Both the position numbers and the translations under genes were made by a program. From positions 57,724 to 121,723 of the forward strand of contig JAUCBJ010007930.1 of the NCBI GenBank assembly GCA_032718475.1: a stretch of 64,000 nt of DNA, read 5' to 3'. The DNA comes from Nemertoderma westbladi (lineage: Eukaryota; Xenacoelomorpha; Nemertodermatida; Nemertodermatidae). Below, piece after piece: positions 23,901 through 34,200 of this stretch; within the stretch, counting starts at the first letter, position 1, and every line of letters starts with the position of its first letter. The notes beneath the pieces are model-generated. The model saw only the letters and a program-made list of their open reading frames with translations, searched no databases and was not told the origin of the DNA.

Positions 23901-25756
23901 AACAGATCCCGCCATACACGGTCCTAAATGTAAATAACCTCAATAACAGATCCCGTCATACACGGTACTAAATGTAAATAACCTCAATAACAGATCCCGT
24001 CATACACGGTACTAAATGTAAATAACCTCAATAACAGATCCCGTCATACACGGTACTAAATGTAAATAACCGCAATAGCAGATCCCACCATACATGGTCC
24101 TAAATGTAAATAACTCCCGCCACTTCTATCCCCTCCCACTAACCGTCTGCTCGTTATTAACTTTCATCTTCCAGTATCCACCATCCCTGTTCTCAACCTC
24201 TTCCCAAAGTGGTCTTCTCTCTCCGCGCATTAAATGGTAACTGTGTCTCAAACTCAATGTCGATACGGGGGGAATGTTGTTAAAAACTCGCCAAAAACTC
24301 TGCAAAATTTAATAGGGAAACAATCATAGTTACTATACAAACATACGCGTAAGTAATAAGTAAATAGTACCAACTAACCAAATATATTATTATTAGTGTG
24401 TTATTAATATGTCAATTTATCATTATATCTTACTAATATCTCAAAAGTGAGAAATGAAGTTATTGCTTTAGAATGAATTGAGTGTACCTATCAGAATATG
24501 AGGCATTCGCGGACAGGGTTTCTGGGGATGAATGTTAAGTTTAACCTACTATACCGGTACCCCAAACTGTAAATAAAAAACATTTAGGAGGATCGGAATG
24601 TGTTGGATTCTATTTACCTGAACTGTAGAAACCGTGTAAACTTTCCGAAGATTCGCGGTATATTCCGCAGCTGTTGTTCCACGAACGGTTCTGTAATGAA
24701 TTATTATAATGTATTATTAGACAAGGATTAGTTAGGGTTTCTTTATGGTTAATACAAGGGCGGTTAATGCACATCCACCCCACCCACAAACTATCCATCT
24801 GTTGATCGGATTGGTTGATGATGAATCATCGATAGGTTACGTGCGTAATGACAGGTGTGCCGAGCACATCAGTTTGAATTGAAGGAAGAAGTTTACGAAA
24901 GTTGTAGGTTACACTAAACCAACTTAAAAATTAAATTTTAAATTATGTATTGGGAAACAAATGCTGAACACATTTTTCGAAGTTCCATTTATCCATACAG
25001 CCACAGCCATAGCCCATCCACAAACAAGAATGCATAATGGAAGATCGGAGAACACTGTGATAATACTGTACCGGCAATATATTGTCAACATTATAGTTTT
25101 AATTAGGATTGAGACACGATTAACGAAAATAATAGTCAAACAAAAAATATAATTATTTGATAAAACAGTCGAAAAGATGAAATAAGAACCAGTATTCTGA
25201 GTTTTGATCGGACTGTGGACTGACTACCAACAGAAGGCCTATAGCATATTTTGTGTGGCTAGGAATTGGTAGGCCTATTCCTGTATCAGTGTATTCTAGT
25301 TCAGTAGTTCACTATTAATATGTATTGTATCATGAACGGCAGAGCAGAACGGTGGCATAAAACAGTACCAGAGAACCGGTAACATGATATGACGTGATAT
25401 ATGCAGATATGATATTATAGCATTATCTGCTACCACTGTCACTGTAGGCCTACTGTACTACCGTACCAGACCACAATGCACAGATAGACAGACAGTATTC
25501 ACTATCAGACTATTATTATATCATACAGCCCAGCCTACCTATCGAACCAAAATGTCCACGGGGTGTTGAGAGGTACGCTTTCCTCAGAAACATCTTCATG
25601 TAAAGTCAAAATATTTGGAAATTCGTAATCAACTTCACTACCGGTAGCTCCGCTGGAATCATGGTGTTCAACTGGACTCGCTCCACTGGAGTCGTGAGGT
25701 TCGGATGTCTGGGGAGAATTGGCTTGGTTGTTTGACCAGACAGGATGACCAGACAT
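20919..25756 (-). CDS. EIF4E3: eIF4E3-type cap-binding protein, four exons recovered (3' terminal exon not found)
   Basis: Exons on the minus strand: 25539-25756 (ATG at 25756), 24618-24690, 24144-24299 and 20919-21141. All junctions are GT-AG and the phases match (2, 0, 0, then 1 at the exon 4 donor). The joined frame gives 223 residues, against about 224 for vertebrate eIF4E3, so only a short C-terminus is missing. Diagnostic blocks are TPWTFWFDR (exon 1), [14 protein letters not shown] (exon 2), [15 protein letters not shown] (exon 3) and [10 protein letters not shown] (exon 4). eIF4E proteins bind the mRNA 5' cap. Trp129 and Glu130 match the conserved cap-contacting Trp-Glu pair. Position 83 is Tyr where vertebrate eIF4E3 has Cys and classical eIF4E has Trp. 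Intron 3 is 3002 nt and consists mainly of a minisatellite copied from its own acceptor. A possible terminal exon after the acceptor TTGTTTAG near 20262 would add only eight residues and is speculative. Confidence 0.93.
22325..22440 (+). repeat. Copy of the TTATTGTTTTGGTT dispersed repeat (inverted)
   Basis: AACCAAAACAATAAACGA sits between two ACATGTTA words; the organisation is shared with 47200-47300. It lies inside the hAT-like element. Confidence 0.65.
23385..23585 (+). repeat. tRNA-derived SINE nested in the hAT-like element
   Basis: A weak A box (GGTGCATGGTAATAGTGG) and a strong B box (GTGGGTTCGATCCCAGC) are followed by a body ending in an A/T-rich tail. No acceptor-stem pairing is present, so it is not a tRNA gene. 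Confidence 0.6.
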
Positions 25757-26810
25757 TATACCAACGTCAAATAATTGATAAGTCCCAATCAGAAAAATAG
25801 GCAATTTAGCAGATTAGGCAGCTATGTCTGTGGCAGTGTGGCCTGTTGGTCTTGGTGGGGCTTGGCTGCTTGGCGTGCTTGGGGCAGTCAGTAGGGCAGT
25901 AGGGTGGTGAAGTAATAATAATAAAATATAGGCCTACAGACCTGACAGACACACACGGAGACAGACATACAGGACATAGGCAGGCATACCAACCAGCCTA
26001 CAGCTACAGCTCAGCAGCTGTACAGTCAGACAGTACAGCATGCAGCAGTACAGGGCAGCAGGGCTACCTGGCTACTGCTGGAACTGGGTAAGGTTGAAGA
26101 ATGGACAGATATGGATGGATGCCCAGCCCAGGTAGGCCTAAGGTCTGAAGGTTGGATAATGGACAGATAGGGATGGTTCGATGGATGGATGACCAGAGCC
26201 CAGGTACCGTACTGCAGTCTGGCAGTACAGACAGATGACAGACGAAAGACAGAGGTCAGGAGGTAGGTTGGAGAGTGGACAGATAGGGATTGCTGCTAGA
26301 TTGCAGGATTGCTATCTACTGATCTACATAATTTATTTATACTGTAATACTGCTGTACTGTCAGACTGTCACTGTATAGGCCTACCGGCTGACCGGCAGA
26401 CCGGTCAGCCAGGTTGGAATTCATGCATGAGCGCGCTGGTACGCTTCGGTATTCTGGTATTTCGAGATTTAACGCGCACCTGAAACTGGCTCGTCGCGCA
26501 CCTCATCATACTGTCATAGGTCAGCAGGTTGGCCAGTCAGCCAGTAGGCCTATACCAGTATACACTAGGCCTATACCAGTATACAGGTATACTGGTATTG
26601 GGTATAAGCAAATTCGTAGACCTACAGCAATTGTAAATTGTTCACAAGCAGCTGTCAGACTGTATAATCTGATAATGTTTCATTTCAAGTCAGTTTTATT
26701 TATTTTTACTCAATACTCAACTGCTCAATCTGAGCCATCAAAAGGCTCAGGGCACTTCAGGTGTAGGTATAAGAGCAAAAATACTGTAAAAGACTGAAGA
26801 CATAGATAAC
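25757..26810. other. Intergenic upstream of eIF4E3
   Basis: It contains the presumed 5' UTR and promoter of eIF4E3 near 25760-25900. The rest is low-complexity ACAG/GGCCTA-rich sequence with a small palindrome of TACCAGTATAC words near 26545-26600. Open frames here have no recognisable protein. Confidence 0.4.
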
Positions 26811-26814
26811 ACGC

Positions 26815-27400
26815 TCGTGGGGCCTTTGCGCAGCACGAGGCTCAGTTATGAGATACAAGATTATGCCGCGAAAATTATTAGCGATGCCGAAAGATTCGCT
26901 TTCAAACAATTACCAGACAGACAGACGGACGGACAGACGGACGAACAGACATTCCCCATTGGAGCCTATATGAACCGTATGCCAAGGCTCGCCGACTACG
27001 TCTCGCCCCACAAAGCAGGCAGGCAAGTCAGTAAAATATACACAAGGGTACTAAAATAATTTACCAAATTAAAAAAAGTTTATTAACAATCAAATAAAAA
27101 GTATGGGGTAATATAGATCAGTAAAATTTCAGATCAGTAAAAAAAAGAAGCTCATTGATACAGTAGTTATGATAAATATATAGGTCTCAAATAATTAAAC
27201 AAATATAGAGAAGAGATCTACATCTATCTATGTATGTACATTGTACAGTATGGTGCACCACATACTGTATGAATTAAGTATAACTAATATAAAGGGAAAG
27301 TGATCTAAAAAGATAAACACAAAAAAGTTACTACGAGTCATAACTACACGTTCGTGGGGCTTCGCGCAGCACGAGGCTCAATTAAGAGACACAAATTAAA
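26815..27400 (+). repeat. Two copies of a TCGTGGGGC...GCGCAGCACGAGGCTCA repeat
   Basis: ACACGCTCGTGGGGC with GCGCAGCACGAGGCTCA at about 26810-26850 recurs at 27343-27384. The first copy is followed by ACAGACGGACAGACGG tracts. Related words (CTCGCCCCACA) occur near 27003, 48240 and 51013 and, diverged, near 60495. This is likely a SINE or small dispersed repeat of unknown class. Confidence 0.5.
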
Positions 27401-27514
27401 ATTGAGCGACTCTATCTCAGAATCTGTACGGTATTTGAGAAATTTAACCAAACCGCAAATCAATCAAAGAAAGAGGGACAGTGTGTTCATCCCCTTTTAC
27501 TCTGCACCCATTTT

Positions 27515-27540
27515 AATCTCACGTAACAGCACGTGAGATT
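27515..27540. repeat. Perfect 10-bp-arm hairpin
   Basis: AATCTCACGT, a 6-nt loop, then ACGTGAGATT. It stands alone; there is no T run typical of a bacterial terminator and no flanking gene. Confidence 0.5.
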
Positions 27541-27939
27541 GATGGCAGGCGGGTAGGTATTGACAGTGAATTTGTGTTTTATGGGTAAAATTAAGAACTT
27601 ACTGTAGGCTGTTCAATTTATCAGAAATAATAAAATTATCTTATGCCGATAAAGATATTTAACCCTTTACTGCCCGAATTATGAAACCTTCGTAATAAAA
27701 ATTATTTTGGTCCGATTTTACTGCATTACACTTAATAACATAAAAAATATAAATGCAACGATTATTAACGTTATTTTCAAAAAAAAAATTTTGGTATCGA
27801 ATTCGATACAATCGGCAAAAAAGGTAATTTTTTTTATTTCGTTTTTTAACAAATATGCTGATTGTATCAAATTTGATATATATTAAATTGATTGGGAATC
27901 GTAGGCATATAGTGGTGTATTTGTCATTTAGTGGCATAA

Positions 27940-30220
27940 CATTTACGTTACGAGTGATGTTACAACTGGGTTACGAATGAGGTTACAAATTAGTAATGGA
28001 GCTCGGTCACGAGTGATTTACAGCTCGGTCACAAGTGAGTTACAGCTCGGTCACAGATGAGTTACAGCTCGGTCACAAGTGAGTTACAGCTCTGTCACAG
28101 ATGAGTAACAGCTCGGTCGCAGGTGAGATACAGATTGGTCATACGTGGGTTACAACTCGGTTTCACGTGAGTTTTAGATCGGTAATACTTGGGTTAATGC
28201 TCGGTCACAAGTAAGTTGCAGCTCGGTAACAAGTGAGTTACAGCTCGGTCATGAGTGAGTTACAGCTCGGTCACATTTGAGTTAGAGCTCGGTCACAAGT
28301 GAGTAAGAGCTCGGTCACAAGTGAGTTACAACTTGGTAACAAGTGGGTTACAGCTCGGTCACAAGTGAGTTACAGCTTGGTAACAAGTGGGTTACAGCTC
28401 GGTCACAGATGAGTTACAGCTCGGTCACAGATGAGCAACAGCTCGGATCGCAGGTGAGATACAGCTCGGTCACAGATGAGTAACAGGTTGGTAACAAGTG
28501 GGTTACAGCTCGGTCACAGATGAGTAACAGCTCGGATCGCAGGTGAGATACAGCTCGGTCACAGATGAGTAACAGGTTGGTAACAAGTGGGTTACAGCTC
28601 GGTCACAGATGAGTAACAGCTCGGATCGCAGGTGAGATACAGCTCGGTCACAGATGAGTAACAGGTTGGTAACAAGTGGGTTACAGCTCGGTCACAGATG
28701 AGTAACAGCTCGGTCGCAGGTGGGATACAGCTTGGTCATACGTGGGTTACAGCTCGGTTTCAAGTGAGTTACAGATCGGTCACACTTGGGTTAATGCTCG
28801 GTCATAAGTAAGTTGTAGCTCGGTAACAAGTGAGTTACAGCTCGGTCACAAGTGAGTTACAGCTCGGTCACAAGTGAGTTAGAGCTCGGTCACAAGTGAG
28901 TTACAACTTGGTAACAAGTGGGTTACAGCTCGGTCATGAGTGAGTTAGAGCTCGGTCACAAGTGAGTTACAGCTTGGTAACAAGTGGGTTACAGCTCGGT
29001 CACAAGTGAGTTACAGCTTGGTAACAAGTGGGTTACAGCTCGGTCACAGATGAGTTACAGATCGGTCACAACTGAGTTACAGCTTGGTAACAAGTGGGTT
29101 ACAGCTCGGTCACAGATGAGTTACAGCTCGGTCACAAGTGAATTACAGCTCGGTCACACATGAGTAACAGCTCGGTCGCAGGTGAGTTACAGCTCGGTCA
29201 CAGATGAGTAACAGCTCGGATCGCAGGTGAGATACAGCTCGGTCACAGATGAGTAACAGCTCGGTCGCAGGTGAGATACAGCTTGGTCATACGTGGGTTA
29301 CAGCTCGGTTTCAAGCGATTTACAGATCGGTCACACTTGGGTTAATGCTCGGTCACAAGTAAGTTGTAGCTCGGTAACAAGTGAGTTACAGCTCGGTCAC
29401 AAGTGAGTTACAGCTCGGTCACAAGTGAGTTAGAGCTCGGTCACAAGTGAGTTAGAGCGCGGCCACAACTGAATTACAGGTTGGTAACAAGTGGGTTACA
29501 GCTCGGTCACAGATGAGTTACAGCGGGGTCACAAGTGGGTTACAGCTCGGTCACAGATGAGTTACAGCGGGGTCACAAGTGAGTTACAGCTCGGTCACAG
29601 ATGAGTAACAGCTCGGTCGCAGGTGAGATACAGCTCGGTCACAGATGAGTAACAGGTCGGTCGCAGGTGAGATACAGCTTGGTCATACGTAGGTTATAGC
29701 TCGGTTTCAAGTGAGTTACTGATCGGTCACACTTGGGTTAATGGTCGGTCACAAGTAAGTTGCAGCTCGGTAACAAGTGAGTTACAGCTCGGTCACAAGT
29801 GAGTTACAGCTCGGTCTCAAGTGAGTTACAGCTCGGTCACAAGTGAGTTACAGCTCGGTCACAAGTGAGTTAGAGCTCGGTCACAAGTGAGTTAGAGCGC
29901 GGTCACAACTGAGTTACAGGTTGGTAACAAGTGGGTTACAGCTCGGTCACAGATGAGTTACAGCGGGGTCACAAGTGAGTTACAGCTCGGTCACAGATGA
30001 GTAACAGCTCGGTCGCAGGTGAGATACTGCTCGGTCGCAGATGAGTAACAGGTCGGTCGCAGGTGAGATACAGCTCGGTCTCAAGTGAGTTAGAGCTCGG
30101 TCACAAGTGAGTTACAACTTGGTAACAAGTGGGTTACAGCTCGGTCATGAGTGAGTTAGAGCTCGGTCACAAGTGAGTTACAACTTGGTAACAAGTGGGT
30201 TACAACTCGGTCACAAGTAA
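27940..30220 (+). repeat. 22-bp minisatellite, about 100 copies
   Basis: The consensus unit is GTTACAGCTCGGTCACAAGTGA (22 bp), split here as GTTACAGCTCGG plus TCACAAGTGA. Variant units form longer-period blocks; for example TCGGATCGCAGG recurs with the same neighbours near 28442, 28532, 28620 and 29216. On the plus strand each typical unit contains GTGAGT followed by TTACAG, resembling a 5' and a 3' splice signal. It is not coding. Confidence 0.96.
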
Positions 30221-30252
30221 CTGCTTTTATCTTGGCTTCTCGAAGGCCACAC

Positions 30253-30350
30253 GTAAATTCTACTTGGAAAATTTCAAAACTTTTGCCACAATATGTGTAG
30301 ATTTCATCGAGGATTGGCCGAATTATTGACGTTTAACGGTTTAAAATTGG
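30253..30350 (+). repeat. Dispersed repeat, second copy at 48738-48840
   Basis: TTCTACTTGGAAAATTTC, then AAACTTTTGC, then TTTCATCGAGGATTGGC and TTATT occur in the same order in both places. The class is unknown. Confidence 0.75.
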
Positions 30351-30700
30351 ACACGGCAGAAAAAAGCGACATAACGACAAAGTTGATTAATGGTACCCCT
30401 ACTCTACGTTTCTAGAATTTTTTAGGAGATCTATAAGTGATGTTGTGTTAACTGTGTCGCAAGGCAGTGTGTGTTGTCCATTACAATATGGGGGAATATA
30501 AACGGGATTTTTCAATGTAATTATTATAATTATATTTTATTATTATACCATGTTTTGTGATATAAATTTATTTTATTCCAAAATTGTAACATTATTCAAC
30601 GCCGTTAGTATTTAACAGCGAGTTGTTATTTAGCACTTTACAACTTTAGATGACATTGCAGCATTGTATTGACCTGTACATTTAGTATTGCATTTGGTGT

Positions 30701-30792
30701 TATTGTTTACGTGGTAACCCATGATGGCGTTAAGTAATGTCCACTAAGGGGACATTACTTAACGCCGTCATTGGATACCACGTAAACAATAG
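30701..30792. repeat. Long hairpin with arms of about 43 bp
   Basis: TATTGTTTACGTGGTA at the left and its complement at the right enclose GGCGTTAAGTAATGTCC and its complement around a loop of about 7 nt, with few mismatches. It could be a minimal foldback element or the template of a hairpin RNA. No flanking duplication was resolved. Confidence 0.75.
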
Positions 30793-31279
30793 GTGGAAAT
30801 TTGCCTGACAGCCAGATAGGCCTACTGCATTACCTACCGGTAGGCGGGGTATAGCTATTAGTAACCAGTAGGGCCTAGCTATATTATTACTGTATAACAT
30901 GGCTCCAAACGCCACCATAAAAATAAGCTAACTTATTTACAACATAATTTATGTCATTTTTACATTTATTTATACAGCGACTAATATAATTTGTGCAGTT
31001 TCTATCACTTATAATGTATATATGTACAATCATTTCGTAATGCTAAAATTTTAGAATAAAACTACATACATACTTGTTGCAAAGTACTTTTACAGTGTTC
31101 TGATCCTCGTGGCTTTATTTTATTTTTTTTTTTTTTTGGCTGCTTAGTGCTTTTTTTATTTTTATTGACAAACTTGACAAATATATAAAAAGACACATAA
31201 AAGTTATAAAAAATAAGAAAAACCTCACCCACCACCAGGCTACTGTACAATGTTGCTTGGCTTAGCGGGAATTTCAAAA

Positions 31280-34200
31280 TTAGTTTATTCGTGTATCAGC
31301 ATTTGCCAACCGGATGGAGGCTTGGGCGATGTCCTGATATGTGCCTGCTGGGCGTTTACGGGCAGACCTAGAGCCACGGACGCACATGAGCGAGGCCCTC
31401 AGCAAGGCGAAACTGAGTTGCCGTCGCACCCAGTTCACACATTCGCTATATGGCGTCTCGCGACGTTCCGCCAACTTGGAAGCGAGATGCTTCACAAACA
31501 GCGTTGTAGTGGGCGAGATACCCCCCAACGCTGAAAATATGAGGGGTGTAAACGTCGCGAGTTCGACCTCCCTGATCCGTTCCTGATATTTGTTCCGTTT
31601 CCGGTTCTCGTGGAACTGATGGGCGGCGTTGAGTTCCATAGCTGCGTTCGTTGGGGCGAGGGGATTGAAAACTGAGACGTCAATAAACGTCTTCTGGAAT
31701 CGACTCCCCCAGAAACCGGAAACTGAGACATCCAGCCGGGCTTGTTGGTCAATGGAGGTGGACGCGCGGTTAAACTGCTCGCCGGTAATTGGCTGCAGGT
31801 GCGGCTCGATGGTGACGTTGTGGGCAACTTCCGTTAGGGTGGAGGCGACGAAATCCCGCAGTTCGTTGTGCCGAATCGACGGATAACCGCCGGTGGGACA
31901 GGACAAAACATGGTTGGTTGAAAATCTTGTCCCACAGGCACAACGGGCGGGAAGCGAATCGGGTTGCCACCCATAACGTAGACACAAGGCATCACGAAAC
32001 TCCTCCTTACTGAGATGGGTGTCGAGGAGGGTTATTGGACGCGCGTTTAGCCAGGCCGAGGCTCCGGGTTCAGCAACCAACTCCCTCAACTTCTGTTGAT
32101 GTACAGGTAAATGGCTGCTGGCTGTTTCTACTTTAATTTTGAGTTGTTCCACGGCGCTGGCCTTTATTCTGGTTGCGATCTGTCGCTGCGACTCCTTTAT
32201 GGCTTCCGGTGTTTCGAGGTTGGTGTACGGTTCACAAATCCACCTAGAATTATTGTGTTCACGTTCTAGGTCTGTAGGTGTTGGGATGGCCAATCCTCCA
32301 TGGCGCACCGGTAGCGAGAACAGTTCGCGTTCCGAGGACGATATACTGGGGCGGTTTGTAAATCCCTGTAGGAACTGAACGACGGATTCCTCGAGTTTAA
32401 CGAAGAACTCCATTGCTCCAGGGACAACTCGCGCAACAAACCTCCATCGTGCGACCAATCCGACGGCCAGTCCCACATATGCGCAGTGTGGGTCGATTGT
32501 TGCCACCTCGCTGAGTCGCTGTATCTGGGCGACAAACTCATCGACTTTCGACCGGACAAAGTCCTCCCGGAACTCATCTGTCCCGATTACCCCACCGAGC
32601 AGTTTATTTCCATGGATCCCGATGGTAAAACAATCCTCCGGGAACATCCGTTGAGCCTCCTCCAACCTTTCCGGCTTCACCAACAGATGGCACTTCGTCG
32701 GATTATATCCGTATAATGGACCCCGCCGTGCCAGACACTCCCAAAACTTCCTGAGTTCCACCAGTGAACCCGCTGCGTTTGCGTCGTCGGCATACCATTT
32801 CTGCAGTGCTCCGGATGCATCGTCCAACTCACCGATTAACGGGAGCATACCCATAGCGTACATGGGCATAGCGATGGGGTCCCCCTGGGTCGATCCTTCC
32901 GCCGATAGGATATACTCTCCACCGATATAAAGCTTTGTCGGCAGAGAGTAACAGTTCGACACGATAGTGTGGAGGGATGGACAGACACGGCGGATGTTGT
33001 GGATAGCAGCTGCTCGGTTCAACGAGTTGAACGCGTTATTTGCATCCACCTGGAGCACAGCCTCACAGTCATCAGTAGTGAACACGTCGTTGAGGCTGTG
33101 TATGGCGTGCTCAATTCCCGCCTTCTGGTTGCAGCAGAGCTGGGTGGTACCGGCGACAGTCTGGAGATCATCAGAGACACACTGGACTATCGATTTTCCG
33201 ATGACCCTCCGTAACACCTCGCCAATCCCGATTGGGCGGACCCCTGGACATTTATCGATTGCAATCAATCGGGCCGATAGCAGAGACGACAGTTCGACTG
33301 GGTTGATCTCGGACTGAGCCATCTTCTTAGTCATATTGGCGATACTGGCGCACAGATCGACGGAAGGGTTGCGGAACCGAGTTATGATGTGTTTCCACCC
33401 TTGCACGTCAAGTCCTGATGGTCCCGCTGCGGTACCCCGAAAACGCAGGAACATCGACTGGATGAGCTGTGCATCAATTCGCTCGAAGATGACGTTATGG
33501 AATTCGGGGGCGTGGTCGAAAAAGTCCAGTAGAGTCGAATTATCGGCCGGAGTAGGGGCCGGGTGTTTATCCAGCAGAAACTCACGAACTGATTTCTTGA
33601 CCCCGTGTTTATCACTCGTAATCTCGTCGAGGTTTAATATCTGTCCCTTGGCCATCTCATCAAGTGATCGCACTGCTGCCGAAACATTTCCCGTCAACAT
33701 GTGCTTGCAAAAAGCTCTCTCCGCGGCGACATTCCGAAGCTGTTTTGCTCGGCCAGATAATTTCGGCAAGTGGGATTGAATCGCGCTGGCCTCCTTAAAC
33801 AGCTCGTCGAATTCCCCCGCTTTCCACGATGCGAGTCGCCGTTCCAGTATTCGCCGATGGGTGGAGGTGGTTGAGGATCGACTCGGCTTCTGTAGCAACA
33901 GAGCGGGTAGAATCATTTGCGCTGTAATCGCTGCGTCCACTGAAGGCGAGCCAACATTGAAGATATGTAGGAGTCGGGCCATCTCCTGGACGACCTCTCT
34001 TCCGACAGTGCCGAGGGGTAGGAGGAATAAATTGGGACGCCAATGTACTATCGCCTCGTGGACTCTGTGGATGGTCTGTGTAAACTGTTCGAGTTGAAAG
34101 TTAACCCCATACCAGGTTATTGATGTTGGTCTGTGTCCCGTGGAGACACCAGTTGGTGGTGCCCCGGATTGTGTTACACCGGACTGTGGTGCCCCGGAAT

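Larger units (their letters stand above)
21120..24116 (-). repeat. 44-bp minisatellite built from the eIF4E3 intron 3 / exon 4 splice acceptor
   Basis: About 22 units lie at 21120-22086 and about 7 at 23813-24116, split by the transposon at 22087-23804. On the minus strand each unit holds TTATTTACATTTAG, the 3' splice site used for exon 4, then GACCRTGTATGRCGGGATCT, the first 20 bases of exon 4, then GTTATTGAGG. Only the unit at 21141 continues into the real exon. Units alternate GTCC/GTAC on the plus strand, giving an 88-bp dimer period. Many units carry TGA in the exon frame. The distance from the exon 3 donor to the first acceptor is just 44 nt. Confidence 0.95.

Noticed and set aside
26414-27059. 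Open frames near the TCGTGGGGC repeats as genes
   Set aside because: Products are dominated by repeat and ACAG/GACG microsatellite translation, with no family match.
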